Shown here one piece after another: positions 35,396-47,100 of a stretch of DNA of 64,000 nt. The DNA comes from Membranipora membranacea. Its lineage: Eukaryota; Bryozoa; Gymnolaemata; Cheilostomatida; Membraniporidae. The DNA is taken from NCBI GenBank assembly GCA_914767715.1, contig OU612069.1, forward strand, positions 6,262,001 through 6,326,000, in the 5' to 3' direction. The notes beneath the pieces are model-generated. The model worked only from the letters and a program-made list of their open reading frames with translations, was not told where the DNA came from and made no database searches. Position numbers and translations under genes: made by a program. The first letter of the stretch is position 1; every line of letters starts with the position of its first letter.

Positions 35396-37777
35396 TCAGA
35401 ACCATAAGCTTTCCAACTGTTGACAATGGAGCTGAGGAAAAACTTGTAGAGAGAGGGACAAAGAAGAAGAAGACAGTCGGGAGTACAGCCAGCGACGTTT
35501 CTCAGGCCCACAGTCGTGTTCCAGCAGATTCTTGTAGAGTGTTACCTGAGCCCACTCCTTTTCGAAACGTCCCAATCTTGAGATTAACATCCCAGTGCCA
35601 GAGGCCCCAAAATCCAGAAAGAGAAAGAAATCAGTACCCAGACAACAAAAGACACCACGCCCAAGGAAGCAAGCTGCTGCTAAAGCTCTGCAGAGAAAAA
35701 GGTAGCAGCGGGGGAAAACTGACACATTCTACTTAGTGTCCCAGGCTGGCTCTTAATGATGGCTTAGAATCATCCAATAAGTCACCTTGGTTCACACCTA
35801 TTGCTAAAAAGAAGCGCATATCCAACATTCAACAAAAAGGTAAGAAGGTTTCTGAGCACAAGCAAGATCAGAATGAGCCCATACAAACAAGTGAAAACAC
35901 ACAGCAAAGACGCTCCTTCAGTCAAGATAATAGTATTGTCCATAGCTCAGTAACTTTACCATGGGAAGGAAGGAAAGTGTTCTCTTGAGTTAACCGCTCA
36001 CATAGCTCTCATAACTCGGCTAGATTGGCTACAAAAGAATCAACTGACCATGTTGTGGTTGATGAGGTTGTTCTACCTAGTGTGGAGAGTGAACGAATGG
36101 AGCCTATGCAGAAGCGTGATGACATTGAAGGGAATTCGCACTCTGGGCCTTCTCTGACCCTCAACTCTGTAATTAGTCCACATCAAGAACCTGAGGCCAC
36201 ATCAACAGAAGGCCCAGTGGTTGGGTCTGCTGCACCTGATAACGAATCGATTCTCTGTGAGAATGAAACAAATTTGGAAGTCAAAACCAAACCATTTACA
36301 CCCAAACAGTTTCTGAAAACAGTTGATATCAAGCTGGCTGACAGCCCAAGTATAACCCAGGATCAACAGCCATCAGATGAAAATGAAATCAATGTTCAGG
36401 TTGACCCTGAGCCTGATGTTATGGGAAATCCCCTTTTGGAAAACCAAGGCTTGAGCGTAGCAACAAAAGGAACAACATCAAAAATCATGAAGTTCAAGAA
36501 GCCTGTTGCTAAGGCCGACAGTCCCCCAGCGGTTTAATTACGAGATAAGGTATGTGAAAAGTTTGCTGACGTGAGCTTGTCACAACAGATTAAGAATTCC
36601 CAAAAAGAACCTGTTGATGAAAGGCCCATCGTGAAAGATAGCATGACAAAGGTGAACAAGAAAATCACTAAAAGTATGCAATTAAATGTCAGTTGGGCAG
36701 TTACTGGTCATTTTAACAATATTGCCTCAACACACATCTAAAACAAAGTACATGACGGTGGTGTCACACCTTCTAGTGCACTCTTATCTCATAGAAATCC
36801 ATCAGAGAAGCATTGTGCTGTATCAGATGTTACACAGATAGACAACGATACTGTGCCAGAAACACAGGATGCTCCTCCTGTCGCTACAGGAATGGGCGAT
36901 GATGAGAAGTTTGAAACTGTACCTGAAACCCAACAGTCCAGGCTGGAGACTGGCGGAGATGTTGAGGCTGAGGTGTCAAAAACACCATCATAAGTTCAGT
37001 GTGACAGCGATAGTGCAGCTGACAAGGAACATGTAAACGCTCAGCCTATTGAAAAAAATTACTGTCCCATCTCCAATCACAGTGCGGCCTAAGCGAGGTA
37101 GACCCGCTAGGAACACCCGGACAAGAACGCGATCGGAGCCTACTAAACCAGCTACTACAAAGAGAGCAGCAAGTAAGCGAGCGAGGAGCCTATCAGAGCC
37201 ACAACCCAGAGCACCTGCTGATGATGAGGAAATCAAAAGTGTGTAAACCAAACCTAGAGTGTCATTCGCTGAAATAGTTAAGTATGCCATGACGCCGCGT
37301 ACTAGAGGTCAAGCTATAGTGGTTATGTTTGAAACGCCTGAGTTAAGTGGTGCCATCACACCTATCAAGACTATACTGAAGTCAACTGGATCAACTCCTG
37401 GTAAAGAGTTACATGCAAAGAGCTTTGATTGCTACAATGCTGTGGCCGGAGAGATAACTCCCAAGGCCATGCCTGCCAGTGATGGTTTGGTAGACGAAAC
37501 TGGAGATGACGTATCGTCCAATTCAGATGACACTACAGTGAAGGCCGATAGTATAGCAGCTCGCACTACATTGAAGGACCATAATTTAGCAGATTACAAC
37601 ACTAAAGAGAAGGCCCATAATATAATGGATGACACTATAGTGAATGTCTGTAACCCATGTCCGGCTCAACATGAAAACAGCAGCAGCAGCAGTCACTTCA
37701 TGTTCATCTATCCACCTGTTGAGATGAGTGATCAGATTGATTTAATCGAATTTTGGTTATGGAGGACAATGAATTGA

Positions 37778-38148
37778 ATTTCTTATGTTTTAGTGAATTC
37801 TGTGTCTTGTTGTCATCGGGGTTTAACTATTTCCAAACAGAAATGATGATTAATGAGGGACTATCAGCATATGCCCCAATGATTGCTCACAATTACAGAT
37901 AAAAAGACACATACAACAAATAATTGCGTAAAGTAACAAGGTCTGTCATCAATATACTGCTACGGTATTTGAGCCCATTTCTTCAAACACTTGGGAGTTG
38001 CCCTAACCGTCAGAGCTACACTGCCTTCTGTTCTATTGTGTTGGAGGTACTGTCTTGAAGCCCTTCTGATTTGCAAGCATTCATCTGAAAAATCACTAAT
38101 TCGACAAACTGACATGAAATCATTTCAAGTTCTTTCTCTTTGCTGCAG
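37778..38148. other. No gene recognised
   Basis: AT-rich stretch after the last open part of the RVSF gene; probably an intron of it if the exons at 38149 and 38611 belong to the same gene. Confidence 0.4.
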
Positions 38149-38610
38149 ACAAAACGAAGACTAAAACAGGCGCAGTAAGAGCAGTGTCCACTTTATGAAT
38201 CTTTAAATGAGAATAAGAGAGCAACCACACCTACGTCTCACCCTCATACACCCGGCAACTATACCTAAATCTCAAAATCCCACAACCGGTAGTTATTTAT
38301 TTTTATATGTGTCGTATGAAGCGGGCATTGATTTTAGGAGATATCTGCTCACAACTAAAGGAACGACAATTAAAATTAATGTTTACTTGCTGCATTGCCT
38401 GCTTGGTAAGCTGTATAAGTAAACTGAATATCAAATGAATTGACTAACTGGAGGAATACAAGGTGGCTTGTACATTTTAATATGCCAAATCTTTAAGAAG
38501 GTGAATTCTGACATGGATAGCGTGTTTCTGTGATTTTATTCATACTGATACCTTGACTCAGCAGAAAATGATGAGATGAGAGGTGGTAGTGACGGAAGAT
38601 TGTTCTTCAG

Positions 38611-38729
38611 TTGACAGATTAAAGAAAGAATCTCCAGATACAGCCTTCTATCAACATGTCTCGGCATGTCCAAGTCTGTCTGTACCAGAAAATCTCTCAA
38701 TACCAAAACCCCACAACAAAAACCAGCGC
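38611..38729 (+). CDS. Candidate exon, probably of the RVSF gene
   Basis: Acceptor ttgttcttcag, donor cgc|gtaagt, phase 1 in and 0 out, 39 full codons: DRLKKESPDTAFYQHVSACP, SLSVPENLSIPKPHNKNQR. A related stretch at 38240-38296 (atacctaaatctcaaaatcc, cacaaccggta) looks like a diverged copy of its 3' half. Confidence 0.5.
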
Positions 38730-40398
38730 GTAAGTTGATAGTTTATTCTTGCAAGGATGTAAAGAAGGAGATAAAATATTAGATGCGCAACCTTTTTGGC
38801 TTCCTGCTTCAACAATTGACAAGGTCACGTTTTAATAAATGGAACTGCCTCCGGTATTTTTATTGGTAGCGTTGGCAAAGAATTTTATCTTTTGTCACGT
38901 TTTTGATTTTGATACGGGATATTTTAGTGAGTTTTAAAGGGCAAACAAGGTTTCGCAGCAATACATTAATTGTTAGTAAATCATATGCTAGGCAGCATCA
39001 GCTTTGTGCATTCTATTTGTATTCTATTTTAGCTGAGTTTGAGTACCTGATAGATGAACTGTTTCACAAAAATTATGACAGAATAATCATCCGAATTAGA
39101 CTCTGTTTTTTCCCTATGCAGAAGGTGCAATCTGCTATTAATCCTCGGGTTTGGTCTATACAATCAAGAAGAAAATCTCAATCCATCGTAGATGAACTTA
39201 GCTTGGCCTCGCTCGGCTATACATATTGGAGTGAGGGTAGTGATAGGTCCCTCATTCCCGGATCTACGCAAAACTATCGAGAGAGAGTCTTATATCCCAC
39301 AATGCAGTTCATACTCAGCTCAGGATGATGATGATGTTAATCAACAGTGTTTCATGCAGGTGGAGTTATGATATAACAGCAATTAGAACATATCTTACCT
39401 TCCAAGTCCCGTATCCTAAGATAGGCATAGTGACTCCATTACCCAATGTAGCGTCTCCATGCCAAGCTGTCGGATTGCTCGCCGAATCATTATTTATTAT
39501 TGGAGGGATTAATCTAAAGAAAACTTCACCTAGTCTTGCCACAAAATTGAGGGAGGTTGAAAACCCAGGTTAGGCTCAATAGCAGGTTCACCTCTGCTGG
39601 GAGTTTGACAGAGCTTGTTATTACAGTATATATACATCAGTGATTTGTTATTGTGGTGACCTGTCATATTAATTTTTAACTAGCCCCTATATAAATAAAA
39701 AAAAGGTACTCCCAATATACCTGCTGTACTTGAGATCTGTCTCTACTCAGCTAACAATAACAAAAGTATCAAATCCCACAGGTTCAAGATTTAAGAATAT
39801 TCGTACCATAGCTCTCAGCCTACGATGGTGAACTACTCATGTTACATATAATACCAACAACCTGCATTCTCTGCACAGGCTATTTATATAGTAATATCTC
39901 ATTGAACATGAATTCTGTTCCAGATAGGTGCAAACATAACACTTAATCCAATACAAAATTATATTAATACAAGAAGTAACAGATAGCAAGTAAATTATCA
40001 CTTGTCTAATTTCTATGCTGGCACAAAGAACAACATATTATCTACATCCAGACAGTATAAATATATTAGCCTTATCAAGTGGCTAATTTCTTTGTTTTTG
40101 GGAAACAACCAAAAAAAAACTGCCGCGTGACAAGGCTTATCCGAACAGTAAACGATACAAAACTTAGATAATATTAGTACAAGGAGTTATCCTCTCTCAT
40201 GCAGAGAGAAGATAAGTGCTATAACAACAGTCACAAAATGACAATTAGAGGGATGAAAAGCGATATAGATTGTGATGATCATTTTTGTTAGTCTACAGCC
40301 ATAAATTCGTAACATATGTAGGAGACTACCCTACAGGAAAAAAATGTTTGGTGTGAATTAAATTTCGCGATTTTGGCGACCTAGAATATCGCTAATAG
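38730..40398. other. Mostly empty; one weak candidate exon
   Basis: At 39124-39328 an acceptor-like tttttccctatgcag precedes an open frame SAINPRVWSIQSRRKSQSIV, DELSLASLGYTYWSEGSDRS, LIPGSTQNYRERVLYPTMQF, ending in TGA. It is the best candidate for a last exon of the RVSF gene, but I would not rely on it. The rest shows nothing. Confidence 0.3.
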
Positions 40399-40513
40399 TT
40401 TATTCCACCAAAAAATTGATCCAAAAAGGAAGAAAAAATAAAGAAAATCCGAAAAAAAAGTTAGAAGCTATCTTCTCTTTTTAGCGAGTGGACAACCTCG
40501 CTAAACTTTTATT
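40399..40513 (-). terminator. Possible polyadenylation signals of the Roc-COR-caspase gene
   Basis: On the minus strand AATAAA occurs at 40513-40508 and at 40404-40399, about 215 and 320 bases after the stop codon at 40726. No cleavage site can be fixed. Confidence 0.3.
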
Positions 40514-40725
40514 CCTCTAAATCACACATGAGAGGGCAAGTCGCAAAAGTAAGTTCCACCAAACGTTTCTTCCCGTAGGGTATTCCGCCATTGTTAACTG
40601 TGACAGAAGAAATAAAAGTTAATGCAGTACAAATAACCAATTGATAAGCCCAGTCTATAACATGGTGTATTTACTTTCAAGATAATAGTTGAGGTGCTTA
40701 CTTCTCTTAATAATGTGTGAGACAG

Positions 40726-41160
40726 TCAGTGCTTATATTGCCTTTGGGTAGCCAAGCTTTTTAGGAGACTCTCCTTTGTATGCTTGGATCTTCGTAGAGG
40801 ACCTGTACTGCTCACTACAGGAGGAAGAACAAGGTTCTTCTGAAGTGTATTTCGCGATTCTGGAGACTGATCATACTTGTCTCCTTCATTCTCCTTCATG
40901 CCCATGACAGCATTTGTAACCATCTCATGTATGGTTGTCTTCCCATCAGCCTTAGCAAACTGCCTGGCTATGGCTCCAGTAAGAGCTCCTCTGACAGCCA
41001 TCTCTCCAACCACTGTTGACATCAGTAGCAGTGTATGAGGCCTCTTTAGTACGACATGGTCCACCTCATTTGGTTTACCTTCCTTTGCATCAGAATGGCA
41101 TGCTGAAGGTCCAGCTGCTTGTGTAGGGTTGTAATATTGGCAGGCCTGAACTATGGCAAT
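40726..41160 (-). CDS. Last exon: caspase catalytic Cys and p10-like part
   Basis: Starts IAIVQACQYYNPTQAAGPSA. Cys in QAC aligns with the caspase nucleophile, but the following Arg-Gly are Gln-Tyr. It goes on with HTLLLMSTVVGEMAVRGALT and GAIARQF, the p10 strand-helix pattern, then a basic tail (RRSKHTKESLLKSLATQRQY, KH) and a stop. Acceptor cacattgtag. Confidence 0.88.
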   Translation of the reverse strand: MAIVQACQYYNPTQAAGPSACHSDAKEGKPNEVDHVVLKRPHTLLLMSTVVGEMAVRGALTGAIARQFAKADGKTTIHEMVTNAVMGMKENEGDKYDQSPESRNTLQKNLVLPPVVSSTGPLRRSKHTKESLLKSLATQRQYKH

Positions 41161-44100
41161 CTACAATGTGTATTATATTATATCGATTGACTACGAATAT
41201 TTTGAAAGTATGATTTAGTGTGCAACCGTAGTTACAATTTTATTTTGTTTGATAGTCAACAGATGGTTATTATTCGAATGGGAAGTTATCACATCATCAG
41301 CCCATGCCACATATTGATCCATTTTTTCGATCATCAGCATGTTTGCTGCCGTGGAGTATTGAAGAACGAATACATACCATTGGGACTTGCTCAGACAACT
41401 TATTGTCTAGTATCTGTAGAACATCAGTGATGGGGATATGCGAGCCATTGCAGCCATACAGCATTCCGGCTTTTCCATGGGTCATGATGGAGATGACAAG
41501 AAGGGAGATTCCTTGGGATGGAAGCTCATCAATTCTGAGACGCAGGACTAATGCACTTTTCCATTCTATCTTCTGAGTCTCGCATCCTGCTGTGACTAGG
41601 CTGTCAGCCATTTTATTAGCTTCATCTTCAGCATCAGGTCTATTCTCGGTGTTGAACAGCACCAGACCGTACCTCTTCATATGATCTTGATGATGTGGTA
41701 TGATGTACTGGTCACTCTGAACAAATAGTCGATTGATGTCGTTAGCGTCTAATGGATGCTTCTCTATGAGCTCCTTCAGTATCTGTGACTTGTCACCTGG
41801 TTAAAATTAGAATTCAAGTCGAAGAGATATAGACAACCTGCAGCTTCCATTCTATTGTATATATAGCATTTTACAATTGTAGATTTTAATATTTAAATGA
41901 GACATATATATGATTGTGACATATAAACTCATATTTAAGACGAGTGGTTGTCATCATTAGTATGCATTGATGTACCCAACAAATATCTCTGCTAGCTGTG
42001 CAACTTGGTGTCACATTACAGTAATGTCAGTTGTAGCACCTTACCACTGACTTCAGATATAATGATAACCATAGCACATATATAACTTGAATCAAATTAG
42101 CAGACTTTTGTTAGAGAGTCATAGTTGGCTAGATCAAATTTTGTTCATTTGCTTGATTTTCAAGTTTCTCCCATTTATGGTCACACTAAGATGATCACAC
42201 ATAATATGTATAATGTAATATATAGATGTAATACAACAACTTTTAATGGGTAAAAACTGATTAAACATGTACTAAGTTTTATAAATTTTAATTCAAATTA
42301 ATTCGGAAACTTACTTGATAAGACAAGCTTTGATATGTAGTCTTGAAGTTCAGTATGACCAGCCTCTGTTATGCTTGAGCCTAAAATATTCGCAAAAAAT
42401 CATTGATAATAAAATGAGTTTTCCATGCACACAAAAATCAGTGTCTGGGAGGGCTGCTGAAGAGGGGGTTCAAGGTAGGTAAGCAGCTGTAGTGGCTGGA
42501 GCACAGGGAGATGGTGCTTCAAGTTCATTTTATTAAAGCAATTTGCCTTTTCCATGCCAATAAAGATACTTTACACTATGATAATACATATTTTTATGAC
42601 TTTTACATACATGGTTTCATGAGTGGTTGAGGAACAAGTCGGTTCTCTTTGTTCTGCACTTCCTTTCTGCAGACAAACTTCTCATATCCGGTATAGCTGG
42701 GAGCTTTTTCTCTAGAACTATCTGGAACATCCTCTTGGTACCAAGCAGGATCAACAGCTGTTTGTGGGTCTAGTTTGATAGTTAGTAGGCAGTGAGAACA
42801 GTAGAAGACACTCTCATAACGAACTCCTTTCCAGACAGATTTGAGTTCGGTGGTGAGCTTTCTCAGGGTCGAAATCTGCTCTTCTCTCGCTTCACAGAGG
42901 CTTTTCTGAGGTGTCAGAGTGATTAGAGTGACACACTTTTCACCTGCATTGTGAAGGAGGTGTTCGATTATCCCATTACTCTTGGTCACAGTAGCACCAT
43001 TCCCACCTGCCTCTGGAAAGTTTGAAGGATTAGAATTCATGTCTAGATAGACGGCAGTGATGAGGGAGAAGATGTAGCTGGGTATGGGTAGACCGCGGAG
43101 ATGAAGATCGACCTTCAACGGCACCAGTTGATCGTACACTTCAGGGGCTGTTATTGTTCGGCTGGCAAAATACGGTATAATGTATTTCTGATTGCTTATT
43201 GCAGCATTTGAACCGCATTGATGCACAAGATGAAATGTTCTTAGGATTTCGATGGACACATCGGCAGGGAGTTGGGATTCTTGCCCTAAGAGGTGTAGAA
43301 GCAGAGGTGCATCCATCACTCCTGTGTCATTGAATGTGTCTATCATCTCTACATATCTGCTCTTCTCTATGGTTTTTCCGTCAACAAGAGAAAACGGAGT
43401 AAATTTATCTAGCCTTTTGTACCAGGATTCCTCTTTTGTGTGGTTGTAAAGGACTTCTATCACACTTGTTATGACTTTAGAGCGATGGAATATAAAGTTT
43501 GATAGCTTGTTTAGTCTCCTGAACCACATTATTTGACTTATTTCATGAAGATACTCGAGAGTGACATGTCCTTTATCATCAGGAAATTCTTTCTCTATTT
43601 CAGACAGGGTGAGCATGGGCTTGTCAATGTGTTGGACTAGCTTCTGTAGTATTCGATACCAGCTACCGGGAATCTCAGTGATTAATCCTGCACCAGCTGC
43701 TATGATAGCATTTTTCAGCTTGTCGATTTCAGGCTGTCCGGATGTCTTTGAGAAGTGATGGATGTCACAAGGCCTTATCAGGACTTCTGAGGTGTTGGCG
43801 AAGCTGGTCATGGTGAAGATCGGGTTAGAGTCATTTTTCTGTTCGACATTATTTTCTGCTTGAATTATACGTTGGCGCAATTTCTCAGTCACTTTGAGCA
43901 GTTGATGAGTCGTCTGTTCAACCTTATCAGGTATACTGTCACAGTGAGTGAGGACTACTACGGGTCTTTTCAGTTGAGGACACGCAATGTAGAGGTGGGA
44001 TAACCACTCAATACAAAGCTCTTGACAGGCAGATTCCTCACCTTTCTCTGAAACTAATTTATCAAACTCAGCAATGTCTATCACTAGCAGCGGCACACAT

Positions 44101-47100
44101 TTTCTTCTAAAAGTCAGTCTATAGGAAAATTGATAGATCTTCTGGCCTCCGAAGTCAGTAAAGAGTATTTTTGATTTCCCGTCAGTTTCCGCCTCGCTCA
44201 TTTCAAACACTTTAGTGGCAGCATCCAATTTCCCCTCATCAGAATCGCGTTGTGTCAGCACCCTTTTGTTTGCTTGCACACTGTTAACAAGGCTTGTTTT
44301 ACCAGCTCTGCTTTTCCCGATGACAGTGACAGCTATAAGTCTCTGATTGCTGGCTTTCTCAATATGGAGGTCATGAATGTACTTTCTCACAGCTTCTACA
44401 CCTTGCTTACAGACACCTAGTGGTGGAGATGTTAGAGAATCACAGTTATCACACTTTAATTTTTCTAATGTGGGGATACTGAATAAGCTCTCGGGGATGG
44501 TTGTGAGAGATCTGTTTTTCTTGATATCCAAAGACTTCAGATTAATCAGCTGGCTGATGCTGCAAAAGAACAGAAGATAAAGTGTATTGTGTGAGAAGGT
44601 AAAACTGGTCATCTGGTAATCATCTTATTCAGAGGGGATAATGCTGGGTAGAGAGAGATGTGGCAAAGTATGCTGAATCGTTGGGTAAGTAGAACCTTCC
44701 TACAACTTCTTTAAAGAAATGAAGGTGAATTGGTTATAAGGTCCTTTTAACTAACAAAATGAAAATGCTCCAATTCAATTTCAATGACAATCTAGAATAA
44801 TATTTATGAATGCATACAAATTTTTATATACGTGTTTCTGTAATATTCATAGAGACTCGACGATATTTGAGTTCATTAACTTCAAGCTCAAAAACATTTC
44901 TGAGATAAACTCATCTAGGCTCAACATTATCTGTAAGTATTTAAAAAATTAAAGTGCATGGATTCGAGGAAGAGACACAGGGGTCAGTGAATATCAACAT
45001 TCTGTATTCCACTGGAATGCTGCATAGCTACTGATCAGTAACAGCTCATAAAAATGTGATTGGATGACATTGTGTCATTTCATCCAAGAAATGAGGCCAA
45101 AAAGGCTGTTTTTACGAAAGTGGGTGGCTGAGCTGATATGATTTCTGTATATTTCAAAACAGGTTATATTTATTCTTAGAGATATAGTTCATCCTGAATT
45201 TACATTGAAAATAATATGTGATGGGCCTTTTATGTCACTTATTTATGCCAGTGATCTTTTAAATTTTATGATTCAATGTGAAATTTTTATGCTACGATTT
45301 GAGACAGATCGGATAATTTTTGCTGTTTCCCACTGAAGTGCTGTTTGAATGACACATAACAATAAATTATCAAGATCATCGAGAGTAGATAAATTTTGCC
45401 TCATTTTTACATAGAGCCAAACATGCTGTCAAAGGGACCATTACAAAGGCTAGACCTTTTTTAAAAAAGAAATTTGTCTGGCCTAAATGATGGTCCTTTT
45501 GACAGGATGTTTTGCACTATGGAAAAATGACCCGAATTATATCTACATTCGATAGTCTGTGCTGATGTTGAATACTTGCACTGCCAAATTTGGAAGAGAA
45601 TCAATTTAACTGTGAAGATTGTTGTCAATAAATGTTAAGAAAAAAGTGTTATACTGCTGAAAATTTGTGTGTGGGTCATTCAAACAGCACTTTAGTCGAT
45701 AATAGCGAAAAATTGGCTCTTACTTATTCGGTCTGTCTCAAATAGTTGCTTAAAATTTCACATTATTGATCATCAAATTTCGAAAACCATGTGATGTAAA
45801 ATGCCGCAGTAGGCTCATCATATATCATTTTCAACCAAAAATTGGGATGGTCTATTTCACTTAGAAAAAATATGACCTGTTTTGAATTTCTTAGCAATCT
45901 AATAAGCTCAGCCATCCACATTATCTCGTACATGGCGGACATGGCGGACATGATAAATTTCAGCTCTGATAAAAATTAACATAATACAAACAATACCAAC
46001 ACTCAACCTAGTACTACGGAACACTCAACCCTGCAGAAAGGTGTACCAAACCACAAGATCAGTTCCTGAACACTGCCAGCTGGATACGAGGAGTCTTTGG
46101 TTGTCTTAGGAGGGTCACTGTGGCTGATCATTTTTGGCGGGAAACTGAAAACTGAGAAAGTCTAGAGTAGCTACACCAGTGGAACATCAAACAACTCTAA
46201 CATCTTGGTATTTATAGCACAAATATCAAAACCACAACTGCACCATCTTATTCAAACCTATGATAACCCTTCTTGCCCATTTAAGAATAGCCATATACTA
46301 TCCCCTGAGCTCTAGAGCTAGCGCTTGGTAGGTTGGTGATTTCTACTACCTTTGCTTACTTGCACTGATCATAGTGTTCTGAGTTTGTCAGACATGGCTG
46401 GTGAGACTAGCAGTAGGCCTAACAGTAGAGATAGCAGTCCTGCCTCAAAGAACGTTGGCTGTGTTGTGTGTACAATGAAAAAAGTTAAGAAGCTAAATCT
46501 TATCTGTGCAAGTTGCAATAAACCAGCCCATACCACCTGTATGGAAGACTGGAACGAAATCACAACTGGTCAAGATCTCAAAAATATAATTGGTAAATCT
46601 AGTTCACTCTGGTACTGTCACGCTTGTCTCCCTAAATTACCGACTTACTTTCCGGCACCTGGTGTTCGAGAAGCACTAGATTCGGTCGGCAAAAAGCTAG
46701 AGAATATGATGAAATTGATCGCTGTCACTAATACTAATAATGAATCATATAGTGAGGGGAGGTGAGTCCAAACCTGACCCAACTGTGAATCAAGTCTCAG
46801 GTCCAGCTCAAAGGCTTGACGATCGACTCAAACAGGTTGATAAAGTCAATGCTAAGCAGATTGGGAAAACTTGTGCCATTTTGCACGAAATATCTGAGGA
46901 ATCTAATACACATTCCATAGTATTTGATTCTCTTGCTGATCTTTCTATGCATGAACACACTGTTGTAGAAATTAGCAGGTTAGGCAAGCAAAAAAGTACC
47001 TACTCCGAACCTCGCCTTATAAAGATTCGAAGTCAACAAGATCGAATTCATGAAATGTTACAGTAAATACGAGGGCAGAGAGGATTCATTTGCTACCAAC

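Larger units (their letters stand above)
33054..38729 (+). pseudogene. Broken gene for a Ser/Pro-rich basic chromatin-type protein with an RVSF motif
   Basis: Candidate exons at 33054-33109 (EGKEVFNRKWLSGLRKLR), a large region 34112-37777, and 38149-38174 and 38611-38729 (DRLKKESPDTAFYQHVSACP, SLSVPENLSIPKPHNKNQR). The large region reads as one protein only if several stops and frame changes are passed. It gives EEEVDQYTPPGQSTSSR, an acidic repeat SQSDDYPVANNQSDDF, a basic block APKSRKRKKSVPRQQKTPRP, and VRPKRGRPARNTRTRTRSEP followed, after one stop, by KPRVSFAEIVKYAMTPRT and PIKTILKSTGSTPGKE. RVSF fits the PP1-docking motif. Low-complexity proteins such as Ki-67 and Repo-Man carry one among TP sites, but no other diagnostic domain (for example FHA) is visible. 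An antisense LINE fragment sits at about 34680-35395. It may be a true pseudogene or a gene with assembly indels. Confidence 0.5.

Noticed and set aside
42603-44612. Reading the large Roc-COR frame as a single-exon 669-residue protein from its own ATG
   Set aside because: The first codons lie upstream of a good acceptor (ttcttttgcag), and joining to the LRR exon keeps the LRR register. The end also passes a good donor (cat|gtatgt), after which the caspase exons follow in phase.
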